Source of the DNA: Phallusia mammillata
Taxonomy: Eukaryota; Chordata; Ascidiacea; Phlebobranchia; Ascidiidae
DNA length: 64,000 bases
NCBI GenBank assembly: GCA_003260075.1
Contig: QLIY01000437.1
Coordinates: forward strand, 39,639 to 103,638
Direction of reading: 5' to 3'
This document shows, in pieces, positions 27,565 through 40,600 of this stretch (position 1 is its first letter; every line of letters begins with the position of its first letter). The position numbers were made by a program, and so were the translations under genes. The notes under the pieces were generated by a model. That model had not been told where the DNA came from. It saw only the letters and a program-made list of their open reading frames with translations, and did no database searches.

Positions 27565-28919
27565 AGTCGATCATTACACACATCGCACATACGGACGCCG
27601 TAAACAACTACACGGTGCTTCAGTAACCGAAGCCATTTGGTTGAAATGTACATATGTTGCCTTGAATTATTTCTTAATTTTTTGTTTATCTACTCTACCC
27701 CCGATCTTCTTCAAGCGGTATTCCCGTGCCTTTTGTCTTTTTGTTAGTTTGTACTCCAGCCATCATGCTCGTATCACGTGCATACAATTTCATTGCTTCA
27801 TTTGCGGTACTGTATTATACTTATATGTTTCATTTCTAACTCGTATTTTGTATATATTTGAAAACGTTGTAAGATTTAAAATCCTCCCAGCTAAAGAAAC
27901 TTCTTTGTATATAGCTCGGTCCTTTGGGAATAAAGTTTATTTAAGAACCACAGGTAAACTGACCAATATGTAAGTGCCGATTTTTTGCGTTTTTCCATGT
28001 CAATAAATACAATCTTGTTCGAATACGTTTATCATCATGTTAAAAAACATGTAGACACTAGCTGTGCTAAAGAGCAATTTGGTCGTAAATTAAAGTTGAC
28101 ACAAACTGTACTGAACTAAAGCAATTTTAGTTCTACGTGCATTAATTTTTTATGTGTAGAGAATATAAATCACTTTGACCACTGTTAATAGTTTACTTAA
28201 AATTGCTTTTGAGAATATTTTGATTAGACCATTTGGAAACATTTTCGCCCCGGGCAAACAGCTGTAGCCTTGTTGTTCTATAACCAATTGTTCAATGCCA
28301 ATGCTCGCCTGGGGCCAGTTGGCGTAATAGCTGAACCAACCAGCAGTGCAAGTTGGTTGTTTGCAGTTGTACTGTAGGAGTCAAACCGAAACGCATGTTG
28401 CCTGACCCAAACACGACAGAATGCATGTGCAGTAACATTGGTAACTGGGTAATTTGAAAGCAAGGGTGTTCGGGTTATAATTGATGTTGAACCGGTCTAA
28501 CTCGGCGACATCAAACGCATAATCGGATTTGTGTGACGCTGGATTAGTATCGGTCATTTGGGCAATATGTTGTGTACAGGGTGTTGTCTGAGCGAAAACT
28601 AAAACAGGCCACTGAGTCAGTGTGGCCCCATTCGCAGGTTTCACAAAGTCGAGTCAACTGTATTTATCTGATTGAGCTGGGCTACTTGTATGCGCAATAT
28701 AGCGTGTGAGCAGGATTACCCTAACGCAACGTCATGTTTTATTCATGATTTTCGGATGCGGGCGAAGCGAAAATGAGGCGATAAAACACTTGTTGCAACC
28801 AGTTTAGTAACAGTCTAGCGTGCAGGCATGCAGAGTGTTTTAATTAAAGTTTGGCTTGCTGATAGTACACAGGGCAACTAAATAGGTTTGATATTTGAAG
28901 ATTCATTAGGGATTAGGCC
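27565..28919. other. ZCCHC24 3' UTR and intergenic spacer
   Basis: The first 360-440 bases are probably 3' UTR, ending near the AATAAA signals at 27929 and 28002. The rest up to 28919 has no supported gene. ORFs on either strand (for example 28381-28644 minus) show no recognisable features. Confidence 0.5.
27929..28007 (+). terminator. Poly(A) signals of ZCCHC24
   Basis: AATAAA lies at 27929-27934 and 28002-28007, about 365 and 440 bases after the stop at 27564. Either could be used. Confidence 0.5.
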
Positions 28920-31900
28920 ATGGATTGTATAACGGTGGAAATGGTTCGAAGTTTAAATGAGCAGTGGGGAATACAAGTTTCGGGAGAAGGACCTTGTTAC
29001 ATCGATACTGTAAAGGTCAGTACAAATGTGTGCCATGTGGTGACTTTATTTTGAGACTGTCTAACGCAGTGGTGGGCAACCTTTGTTACTGTGGGGCCAA
29101 TTACAAATATCAAAATTGGGTCGCGGGCCACACCTGTGTACAACACAAAGTGATTTTGCTTTGTTGCTTACCAAATCTTCTCAACTACAAGTATAATTCG
29201 CATTTGATTCTTGCCACATTTTGCCAGGTCGCAGAAAACTAGCATAAGGCGCATTAATCAGCTCAAAAATATGTAATAATTGGAATTGTTTGACAGTACT
29301 TTGAAATCCAAACACCTCTGCGGGTCGCACAACCTTCGCTGAAGGGCCGCGTGCGACCCGCGGGCCGCAGGTTGCCCACCCTTAGTCTAACGCTTAACAA
29401 CTTCTAAGCTAAATGGCCACATAAACAACATTAAACTGTTCACTATGACCATCACTTTTAACCGAAAAGTTGAAGCCCAGTTTAGCATGAGCACCACGAA
29501 ACTGGCCGCGCTTACATCTATTTCAGAAAAACATTCTTTACAACACAAAATATCCGGTTTGTAGAGGAGACTTAAGCGCGCTCCATGAAAAGTTTTGTCG
29601 CAAATACAAACGCCCACAGGCCAACAAATCAAACTATGCTGAAACTTTTAATTGTAAGATTCATTTAAAACATCCTCTTCGTAGAAAAAAATGCGGTGGA
29701 CAATGTTTTCAACCCAAATTAAATCGCGCACAGACCATCTGACCAAACCAAGCTAAAACGTTTAATTGTAGTAAGGTTTTAGTTAATTTGTTGCGACTAG
29801 AAGAACGAAGCCTTTGAAATGTGGGTAATGTTGTATTATTTTCTTACCTAAACCGATATTTTGCGCTACAGGCGGACAGCCCAGCTGACTATGCGGGTAT
29901 CAAAGAAGGCGACTGTATTTTCAACGTGAATGGAGTAAGCGTTCACGACGCAACACACGAGCAAGTGGTCACGCTTATCGCCGAGAGCGGAAGAGTCGTG
30001 AGGTACGTTGCGTTAGTCCGCTTTGACAATACGATCATTTGTGACCTAATATTATTGTCAGGTTTAAACTTCTGCCCGCTTTGCAAGACGAGGTCAAAGC
30101 CTGCTACTCTGACAACGAGGAAAGTTCATTTTGGACCAACGATTTATCTCCTAACCCAGGGCAAAATTCAAGGCAAGTTTTAATAATAAACAATAACTCA
30201 CATGTGATTTCGCTGCATATATGACATCACAATCCTTTGCAGGTCACGAGCGACGTCATCTTCAAGTGATGATTCAGACAGTGGTGAGAATGACAGCACG
30301 TTTCTTTACTCGGACTGTGACAGATTTGATCAACTGTCAATGTAAGTAAAAGCTTTAGTATATATTGCGGTGATAACCTAAAAGATCCGTTGTAACATGC
30401 AGAACCGGATGTGATGGTAAATATAATCATACACAGTCACCCACTTTCAATGTGACTAAAAAGAAAAATGATGACACCATTGAACAATCCAAGTTTATTG
30501 TAACAAGGGAGTCCCAGAAGGAATTCGACAAGGACCCACTTGTTGACTGTACTTTTAGAGGTAACTTACAATATATCTTTGTATAATCAAGTCAATTTAA
30601 ACAATGCTGACTAAATATAGTTAGCTGTAGTGATGGGACGATACCAAGTTTTGAAGCGAGTACCGATACCGAGTACGAGTACCGCATACCTTCGATACCG
30701 AGTACCGAGTACTTAAGTACATTGCTGTACTTAGTTGTATATCACTGGCTAAGTTTTCTGCCATGGCCGGGGAACAGGCGCACACACGCACATGCAGAAA
30801 AATGTGATCTCCACACGATAGCGAAAAAAATGTACGTAACCGGGCGGAACTTTTTCCAGATTTTGTGCTGTCCGAAGCAAATATTGGCATAAAGTTGTAT
30901 TCTTATGTTGTATGTTGGCTGTATTCTTATGTTGTAAACTGACCTTCGGTAATCGCACGTTTGTATCGAAAACTGAGACAAAATATTTCGATACCGAGTT
31001 CGAGTATCGATACCACTGAAATCGTTCGATACCATCAATACCGAGTACCGAGTACCGGGTACCCGTCCCATCACTAGTTAGCTGACCTTATAATGATCTA
31101 CCTGGTATGTAATGTCAAACTTACTGTAAATTTGTGGTAAATTCAATACCACAGCACTTTAACATATCCATACAGTTGGCTATGCACTGTTATGTACATG
31201 ATAATTAAGAAACAGTGGTATATAATACTTCCAGTGGTTCCCAACCAGGAGGAATTCCCCACCAGGGGGGAATTTTGTAATTTGTAGGGGGGAATTTGTG
31301 TCACAATATTTATCTCTTACTGGTTGTCTGTGCTATGTGTTTTTGCTGCATTTGCCATATATGAGCAAACTAAATTTGTAGAGGGAATTAGATTTGAATA
31401 TCGACTAAAAGGGTGCAGAGGACAAAAAAGGTTGGGAACCACTGATTAAACTGTGTTATATAATACTAAACAAGAAAAACTTTTAAAAATCCATTAGAAC
31501 CTCACTACAATCGATATTTCAAAATTAACATATATTTAATCACACAAAGTCTGCAACCATCTATATTACAGCAACAATTGCAGCAAAAATAAAACAAAAT
31601 GCATTAGCTTTAAACACTGTATGTTGTTGATTATCATATGATATAATATTAGAAACATAGATCAAAGCAGGAAAAAATGTTTGCTTACTTATTCAATGGC
31701 TTCTGCCAACAACATAACCAATCATTTAGCATTAAATTCTTGAAAATTGCTTGCTGTTTGCTCTTAATTTGTTTAAATGAGTGTTTTCAGATTAATTCTT
31801 CAAATCTGCAAAAACATATTGTATATATAGAAGACACGCTCATAAAATCACAACATTTACAAGTTAGAGGCCTATGTATGGAATCAACTGCATTGTATAA

Positions 31901-33438
31901 AAGTAAAGTTAATTCAGCACAAGCAAAATGAAATAGGCCACACTTTGCCAAGTAATCATGGTACTAGCATGAAATTGCATTTAAGCTATTGAGTTGGGTT
32001 GAATCTGTAATAAGATTTTTGCACTCACATGTCTGCATTTTCATCTCATTGCCCTTCATTAAAGTTTAATGCACTGTCTTCGCCAACACTGTGTACAGAA
32101 CTCTTATCGTAGGGCAAAACAAATCATCTCTAACTTGAATCAAGCCAAAGTTAGCGACCTAAGCTTGCAATTAGGAAAATTTTGAAATGGGGATTTTATG
32201 CCGCCAAATTACAGCATAGAAATCCTAATATTTTAAGTTAAGGGGCATTTTCTGGATTTTGCTATGTTTTCAATTACTAAGCATTTAAATTTACGGTATG
32301 TATCCTATATGCCCAAGAAAGACACAATGTACATAATTCTGAATCAAATAGTGCTAAGAATTTGCTTTTAGGAAGCAAGGCTTCAGTTGCTGGGGCATTC
32401 ACCGGCGACCACAACGTCATTCGAAATTCAAAAGATCAAAACGATATACGCGGAGTTCGGGCAAGAGTAAAAGCCGGAATTCAGCACTTCAGCTTTGACG
32501 AAGAACAGGAAAAGGTGATAGTTTAATAATTTCCTAAAATATTTATTAGCACACCAGCACCTTGGTAACTAGAAATTCGTTTTTGTCAAATTGTTGTTTG
32601 ACGAAAACAAAGTACTAATGTACATATGGCATTTTAATACAGATTAATCCCGAAGACAAAGGAAAAATAATTATCTACACCACAAGTTTGGGAATCTATC
32701 GAAAAATTGCAATACACTGCGATAAAGTACGAAAACTTCTCGATGGCTATCGTGTGAAATACGAGGTAAGTGTTGTTGAATATGGTGCATCAACTTAAGA
32801 ATCAACACTAAAATAAACAAAAAAATCCTATACAGGATCGGGACATTTTCAATTTTCCTGAGTACAAAGACGAATTATATGCAAGACTTGGCCTTGACGA
32901 CGGCGACGCTTTTCCAGAAATGCCACGAGTTTACATTGATGGTGTTTACATGGGGGTAAGTGAGCGACTCGATTAAATACGTTGTTTATGGTTTGACCGA
33001 ATTTACACGAATATTTTTTTTAAACCACCGAAAATCTTTTTGTTCTTCAATGAGAAATAAAAACGTTTTAGAGATGGGGAAGTGCTCAAACCCATCAGCA
33101 ATTATAACAGTGACATAAGGGCATTTTTTAACAATCATCTTTGCAGGGCGCGATTGAACTTCAGGAGATGAGTGACTGTGGAGATCTGAGGATACGCCTG
33201 ACAGAATTTCCGGTACGTTAAAGCACTTTTAGCTCCTTTACCTCTTTCACTTATCACATAAATCCATCTTTAGAAGTACAACATTCGAAGCAAGTGTCCC
33301 ACCTGTAAAGGTACAGGTCTGTTGGTCTGCCATTCGTGCAAGGGCAAAGCTTACCGACGAAAGAACCGCTTTGCAATGCTAAAGTGCGCTACCTGCCGAC
33401 AAAAAGGAACGATTTCCTGCACAGACTGCAGGGAATAA
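28920..33438 (+). CDS. PDZ plus glutaredoxin/Cys-rich (GRXCR-type) fusion protein (403 aa)
   Basis: Ten exons: 28920-29015, 29872-30002, 30062-30172, 30243-30341, 30403-30560, 32372-32514, 32643-32765, 32836-32955, 33147-33212 and 33274-33438 (TAA). All phases agree if intron 3 uses a GC donor (AAG|GCAAGT at 30173). Residues 4-77 form a PDZ domain (WGIQVSGEGP, SPADYAGIKEGDCIFNVNG, HEQVVTLI). Residues 113-230 are a Ser/Asp/Lys-rich linker. Residues 247-349 are glutaredoxin-like, with the cis-Pro and glycine motifs MPRVYIDGVYMGG, but YTTSLGIYRK replaces the CxxC active site. Residues 357-402 hold four CxxC pairs (CPTCKGTG, CHSCKGKAY, CATCRQKG, CTDC). This layout matches vertebrate GRXCR1/2, actin-bundle proteins of hair-cell stereocilia, plus an added PDZ. 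It is likely a scaffold rather than an oxidoreductase. AATAAA lies at 33841-33846. Confidence 0.85.
29068..29385. mobile_element. hAT-type MITE, 318 bp, 8-bp TSD, in intron 1
   Basis: The ends AGTGGTGGGCAACCT and AGGTTGCCCACCCTTAG are inverted repeats. They are flanked by the 8-bp duplication TCTAACGC (29060-29067 and 29386-29393). The interior has GC-rich words (GGGTCGCGGGCCACAC, GCGACCCGCGGGCCGCAG). There is no transposase. It sits inside intron 1 of the PDZ-GRXCR gene. Confidence 0.8.
30628..31076. mobile_element. hAT-type MITE, 449 bp, 8-bp TSD, in intron 5
   Basis: The element begins TAGTGATGGGACG and ends CGTCCCATCACTA, a 13-bp perfect inverted repeat. It is flanked by the 8-bp duplication GTTAGCTG (30620-30627 and 31077-31084). 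Sub-terminal arrays of GATACCGAGTACCGAGTAC-like words occur at both ends. It is non-coding; apparent minus-strand ORFs here come from the repeat. Confidence 0.85.
31232..31444. mobile_element. MITE with CAGTGGTTCCCAACC termini, 213 bp, in intron 5
   Basis: Terminal inverted repeats CAGTGGTTCCCAACC / GGTTGGGAACCACTG enclose AGGGGGGAATTT-type words. I see no clear target duplication, so the copy may be older or its flank has changed. Related degraded copies lie at 35680-35943 and 38094-38321. Confidence 0.7.
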
Positions 33439-34611
33439 GATTTCTATCATCGGCGTTCAATTATTTAAATAGGTTGTTTCTAAAACAAAGAAACCTACTT
33501 ACGCCGCTTTGTTTAGCCAAAGAGAAACAAATTACTATAGTTTGAAAGCAAGGTCTTCCTTTTCGCGCAAGTTTTGTTTCTTATTGTACTGGGCCACGTG
33601 CAATGTCGCTTATTTATTAATGTCACTGTGATGAAAAATTATTACTCTTTAAAGCATGATTTTAACTGTTGGTTTTCAACAAAACAATGGCAAAACAACT
33701 TTTCATTTTTAGGAATATAGGAATTTGAGTATAAACCAGCTTTATAAAGCTGGTATACCAACGAAATAAGAAATAACCAAGACGTAATTCGACAAAACAC
33801 TTGCAGTAGTTTATGTGAAACTTATTTTATTACAAGCTTCAATAAAAGATGTAAAAATGTGTAAATTTTCTTCTGTTTATGTGCAAAAATATTTGATCAA
33901 AAGTCCGTTAACTCCGAAAACTAATAATAAATCGGATAAAACGTATAAAGCGGTAAGAAGAAGAACGCAGAATAAAAGATCAGGCTGCGCACACACAGTG
34001 AATATAACTCAATCAAAAATCAAATCAAGGTTTGAAGAAAAGCAAAATCACATTTGAATTCACAAAGCCATGGAACAACAAAGATAAAAGTAAAGATTTC
34101 TCATCTGGTAACATAACAAAGATATGGAAAAATGTAAACAACGACTCTTAGTTGTCGATGCACAAACAGATAGACACCAAATTTTGCTCGTATAATGTCT
34201 AATTTGATCTTAAAAGTAAAACGACAACATTGATTCTGTCACATTAGAAAGAGTCCAAAACCATGTGTGAAATAACTCTTGCATTATCATGTATATGTGA
34301 ATTTTACCCCCGACAGTGATACAAATGTTGTTAGGCACTGTTAAGAAGATTTTGGGACACTGAGCATTTATACTGAAACCCGAATCAGTTTGTAACTTGA
34401 GTCAGGGATCCTAATTCTCCACCAGCGCATATCTTCCTTGGAACAGGTGACAATAAATCATCTTTCTTGACGTATAGGTGATAAGAAATCATCTTCAAGG
34501 TCAAAAATGGTCAAATGAACTCGGAAACAGATATGCTGCAATAGACTTTCACAAAAACGCCGATAAAGAAAACAGTAAGTATGTCATCAACCAGAAATCA
34601 ACAGCAGGAGT
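33439..34611. other. Convergent intergenic spacer (PDZ-GRXCR and PKG 3' ends)
   Basis: About 1.2 kb between two convergent genes. The left part is the 3' UTR of the plus-strand gene up to the signal at 33841. I see no coding exon. An ORF at 33815-34057 is Lys/Ser-rich and AT-driven, and is not supported. Confidence 0.5.
33841..33846 (+). terminator. Poly(A) signal of the PDZ-GRXCR gene
   Basis: AATAAA about 400 bases after the stop at 33438, ahead of the convergent PKG 3' end. Confidence 0.45.
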
Positions 34612-37600
34612 TTAAAACGTTTCGTCCCAGCCATAAGTTGAGGATTCAAGGATCTCTCGGTCTTCTTCGGCATCACCGAGGTCTTCAATGCACCGTTCAA
34701 AGTTCTTGGTGTCAGTAGGGCTTTTTACATTCGGTTTTATAGGCGAGTGGATACGTTGGGCACGGAGTCCTTGCCAGTCGAAGCCCTGGTACCATCGGTG
34801 CTTCCGTATGTCGTTTACGCCACTCTTCTGGTAACCGAGACGGTCACGAGGCTCCAGCTTGCAGAGGGCTCGGATCAGCAGCTATGAACAAATATGAAGT
34901 GGTTCACAAGCGACCACTCGAATGTCATGTCGATTTTACAGATTACTGGGAGAGCGATGGGTGCGCAGGTTGCAAGTCGGCCTGATTCGGCGGAGAAACC
35001 GAAAACATCAGCCCAAAACTTGACCGGAACTAGATTTTTTTCATTTAGGCCTAAAAGATGGTAAAATTGTGGCACAAACATAGCCAAAAAGCCCAAATCA
35101 ATCCCGTTTATTCAAACTTATCCCCGAATCTAAACAAGACCCGACCAACTTAACAACTCCGGGGCTTTCGAAATCAAAATGTGTAAATATGGCGACGGCG
35201 TTAGTTATGTTTAAGGTAAGAGATCTTACTTAGCCGTAATAATATTTGGTTAGTGATATTACTACCCTCATGCCCGTAATTAGATTTCTTCATTTCGTTG
35301 CCTTCAGTGCATACAAGAAACAGAAGATATTTGTGAAATGGTTGTCGCATTATCCAAAATTTAAAGTCACAAATAGGCTCATGCAATTTGTAAACATATT
35401 TGGGACATTGTTTTTCATCACACCACTTCAGCAACAGAAAATAATTATACCTCAGCACTCCTGTGAACGCGCCTTGAAAATTTGACGCCCTCGATGCCGC
35501 TAAGTATGTTTTCGTAAACGGTCATGTCATCGGATGCAAAGAAGGGAGTGGAGCGCGTCAGCAACTCGTAAATGAGGATACCGAACGACCAGTAGTCGGC
35601 CGCGATGTCATGACCTGTGTGCATAAAAAAACACCCTTAAACACAACAAACCCAAATCTGAAAAATTAAACCCAAATCTGGTTTCCAATCGGAGAGGAAT
35701 TCCTCATAAGGGAGGAATTTGTAAACCTGGGGGGAGGAATTTACTTTAAGTTATAATTGTGGGTTGTAAATAGAGAACTTAACCTCTGGTCTAATATGAC
35801 CTGAGAAGTTGATAAAAGATTAAAAGGATATTTCTATGGTTTATAGATTTAAAAGGATATTTTCTATGTAGTCTATTGGGAGGAATAAAAATGTATTAAA
35901 TTGTTAAGGGATGAATTTAGATACCCACACGTTGGAAATTCCTTACTAATCTGATGTGAATTGCAATTCCCTGTTATATATTACGTTCACTTATCCTAGA
36001 CTGTTTATATGATCAGTCAGCATGTGGATCTGGCATTATGGTATTTTTTTCTTGATCTAACAATAAGGACGCCCAAAAATTGGCTTTAACAATTTGCCTT
36101 TTATCTAGTACCTGTGTTTGCAAGAATCTCGGGAGGAAAGTACTCCGGCGTCCCGCAGAATGTCCACGTTTTGAAACCGAATCTGATCCTCTTTGCGAAA
36201 CCAAAATCGACGAGTTTCACGTAACCTCTGCATAACACGAAATCGTTATAGCGAACTTTCAGCTAACTTTTACACATGTTGTTTTACTTGTGATCAACCA
36301 TGAGATTCTCAGGCTTGAGGTCGCGATAAACGATTCCTCGTTCGTGGAGATACGCCAAGGCCTCCAGCACACATCCGGAACAGAATCGAGCCCCGCTATC
36401 ATCAAAAGGTCCTTTACGCTTAAGTACGTTGTATACTTCACCACCCAAGTACGCCTCCATAAGCATATAGACTCGAAGTTCATCTTTAAATGTTCTGCGG
36501 CAATTAATACGTGACATTGATGATTGAAAACGATTAATGTGCTGTTTAGGATAAACAAAAGGCACATATACAGTTTCTGGCAGTGCGAGTTATTATGCTT
36601 CACATCTAAAACAAGTTTTTGAATCGTTAAGATAAACATAAAACTGTATTTAGCCCTGCATTCATGCAGACTAGCGACCAGGGAATAATACACATATAAA
36701 TCACTTTGAAATCAATAGGCCGTAGAATGGAGTTTTAAACAGTTTCAATAAACTGTATAGCGCTTGCGTTTTGAATAATGTGCGCAAACACACCTGATTT
36801 ATATTTGTGGTTGGCTGCTAAAATTATACAACACAATCGGCGCCAGAAAGAAATATCTTTCTATTGTACAAGTTACAACCTTGCAAGATAAAAAAACATA
36901 TCCAAGTTGGTGGTTACTTCAAAGTTACCTAAAAAGTCGTCCAATGAACGGAGATTTAATGGACAACAAAATGTTCTTCTCCGCCAGGACGTGCTGCTGT
37001 TGACCAGTTTTAATGATCTTCGCCTTTCGGATGGATTTCAACGCAAAAGCTCCATTGGAGACACCAGGAATTTGAACCAGCTTTACACATCCGAAGCCGC
37101 CTTGTCCAAGAATTGACAACACCTGGATATATTGAATAAACAATTATGGTTGGTTTAGACATGTTCTAGGAACTTTAAATCCTTTGTGTATTTGTACGCC
37201 ATCGAAACTAGTCGTCTGAACAAACTTGACCGTTTATTGTACAGTGATGAAATCGCTTTTACAAACTTGACCCGGGTAGTGAAGGATATAGAGGCTATGT
37301 TCTGTTTCTCGAACTGTTGAAAGACACGCTGTCGTAGCGAAGTGGCCGCGCAGACAATGTTTGTACAACCATGCGCCCTTGATTTTTCTACTGGGACATT
37401 TTCCCCGGCTGAGCTATCTCTATTGTGCCAAAGGATGCCATGAATTTCCGTAAATCATCTTTGAAGGTTTCACACAATAGCTCGAACCATACTGTTCATA
37501 TCAGTCTTTGCCTACAAACACGACCTGGGCCATTCAATACTCGGTGTTTCCTCAGTAAACACTGATATTCCGTGTTACATTATAACACTTCAACGTGCCG

Positions 37601-40600
37601 AGAAAGGCGATGTGTACCTTCAATTGATGAAGTTTCGTGTCCCGTATAATTGCCTCAGTTCCTTTGCTTGGCCGCGTGGTTATTGTTATTCGAACCACTT
37701 TCTCTGTTGGTTCCTGAAGCACGTCTTCCTCATCTAGTGAAAAAACAAGGACGGTTTGTAAACGTCAGGCACGTTCATATGTTTGCGTTATGTCAGATCC
37801 GACTTAATAGTAAATGGTACTGATCTGTAAGATAAATGATGAAAACAACTAAAGCGTAGGTAATCAGCTGGTGTGGCAAACGTTTTTAAGTTTCGGAACA
37901 CTTACAAACTACACAATTTGTTCGCGGCAGACTTTTCAGGCGCAAAAAAAGAAATTTGTTCAAAAAACTACTTGCGACTTTTAAAGTGTTATAACTTAAA
38001 ATGAATTTAACGGTGTGTTCAATAGCGCTGTGATGCATAACCTAATTTTGTCATTAAGCCCAACGACATTATACAATTGTGTAACTACTTGGCTTGTTCC
38101 CAACCGGGATGGAATTTGAAAACTTCAGAGGAGGAATTTACTCTAATTTTAAAATGTGGTTTGTAAATAGACACTCTCGGAATATGACCTGTGAAGTTGA
38201 TAAAAGATCCGGCTTTAAATGATATTTGTACGGTTTAACATCCATCTGTAGTCTATTGGGGAGGAATTAAATTGTTTTGAATTGTTAATGGAGTAATTTG
38301 TCGAAAAATTAGGAACCACTGGCTTAAAACCTATACTGAGCTCAAGAATACAAATATCCTATGTTTAGACGTTTTAAATTAAAAACACCTTCTTCTGGGC
38401 CGTCTTCTTCAGTAACGGCGCCCAGCGGTCCTCTTACGCTGCCGTCTACTTCCGTGAAGGAGGTACCTTCAATGGGTGTGATAGATGGATGTGACGGGGA
38501 CCTCGCAAACTGTACAACAAAGGGTATATGGTTTTGTGCTTGTTGATTTGTCGATTAATCAATTATCAACATTGCGGTTACATCAGCAAGCGATCCAAGT
38601 AGGGAATTGAAGGCAAGTCGGTCGAGGACTAAAAGCACAACGCCACTCTCTGCTACAACATTTGCTGCTCGCTTGTCTTCAGTCAACAGGGCGCGTTCAC
38701 CAAAGTATTCGCCTACACAAAACAAGTGTAAGCGTCAATATTAATACAGTAATGCCATATAATGCAACAGCAAAGGAAAACTGCACATTAAAGGAAAAAA
38801 ACAACCCGCTTTTGTTTTGAACATAAATTAATAGGGCAATGTTTTGGTTAAGGTATTAGCCCATTTAATGTATTGTGCGCTAACCTGTCCCGAGATGACA
38901 AATTAGGTCTTCCTTGATTGTGTGCCCTTTGCCCAATGGTTCCTGTAAAAACAATTTGAGTCATGCGAAGCCTGGCTTATGCGAAGTGGCTATACGGTTC
39001 GAGTCAATGTTATACCTGGTTTTGGGTCACTTTTACAGTTCCCTCCTGTATAACGTAAAAACTGTCGCCAACGTCGCCTTGTCGAATGATGTATTCGCCC
39101 CCCCCCCTGCGAAGCCTGGCTTATGCGAAGTGGCTATACGGTTCGAGTCAATGTTGTACCTGGTTTTGGGTCACTTTTACAGTTCCTTCCTGTATAACGT
39201 AAAAACTGTCGCCAACGTCGCCTTGACGAATGATGTATTCACCGCTATGGAACTGAGCTTCTTCAACACAGTCGGCAATCCGTAGCAACTTATTGTCGGA
39301 GAGTGATTTCAGTTTGTCGACTGTTTTCAGCAACCTCACGTACTCTTCACGCTTCTGTTGGCCGCTCCTCTTCACAATCGACTAAAACAAACTCGAACAC
39401 TGCATTTGTGTGGCAAGAGGTGAAAGATTTAGGCAATGGAGAAATTTACCTGAAAGAGCTTTCGATCCAAAGCCCAAAGGCTGGCGTCGGTTTTAGCTTT
39501 GACTGAGGCGGTTCGCTTGCAGTTGTACAAGATCGCAAGCTCACCGAAAACCGTTCCAGGGTTTAAGTCCACAACATGTACGTGTTGCGACCCTTTCGTA
39601 TGAAACACTTCAACCTATAGTGAATTAATCATCATGTATGGCGTAAAAATAGATAAGGAACGAAAAACCAACATGATATCGCGTACCTGCCCCGACTCAA
39701 GCACGTAAAGGTGATTTCCAAACTCTCCTTCGCTTATAACGTGGCTGCCCTTAGAGACCGTCTGTTGGGACATTGAGTCGATTAATTGCTGGACCTGCTT
39801 GGTATCCAACCCTTTGAGAAAGACGTTGGCATTGAGTGCTTTACGAATTTGCAGCATTTGGTTAGGGCTCTTGGGCACAGCTTGCACCTGTCAAATAGAA
39901 AAGGCCTATTTAAAGATGTAGAAGATAACTCAGGCCATGAATCAATTCATATTGTATTACTTGAAACAGTCTAATCGCTCTGTAGTGGAAAGAAAGATGA
40001 ATAATAGCAAAGTAATAGATTTAGAGTGAGAAGAACCATGTTTTGTAACGCAACTATTTTCACTAACATGGACACTTTTGGAAGATCGATTTTCGGCGGA
40101 AATACCAAACCGAGTGTTCTTGTTGTCAGGGGTGATTGCGCGAACGTTAAGCAACTTGGTTGCCCTTGTAACCAGCTCCTCGGATAAGTCTTCTTCTTCG
40201 AGTACCGGTGTCTGACCGCTCGGCGTCCACAGAGCACGAAGACGCCGGATTTCGGAGTCTTTATCTCGAATTACCATCTCAACAGCTTCCTTTACCACCG
40301 ACACCTGTATACAGTCAAATAGATTTTACTGACACGACTACTGATGTATTCGACCTAGGGTTCCCTTTATGTGACCAAACAGCCCAGCAATGCAAAAATA
40401 CTGGTTCAGAGTGTTATTTATGTTACCTAATAGCCAAGAAATGCAAAAATGCCGACTAACGTTTGGAATTCCAAAGCTAGGCCACAGCGTTATTGACTTA
40501 ATGACGTTTGAAGCCCTCACATTACAAATTTCCCGGCCTTAAATTCGATAAATTTGCATGTCAACAACATAATTATGTCGCAATGGTTTGTGGCTACATT

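Noticed and set aside
36259..36693. 144-codon minus-strand ORF overlapping a PKG exon
   Set aside because: It is out of frame with the kinase exon (36288-36494), which encodes YRDLKPEN in another frame.
38361..38546. Plus-strand ORF of 61 codons
   Set aside because: It is antisense to the PKG linker exon 38389-38509, which joins in phase on both sides.
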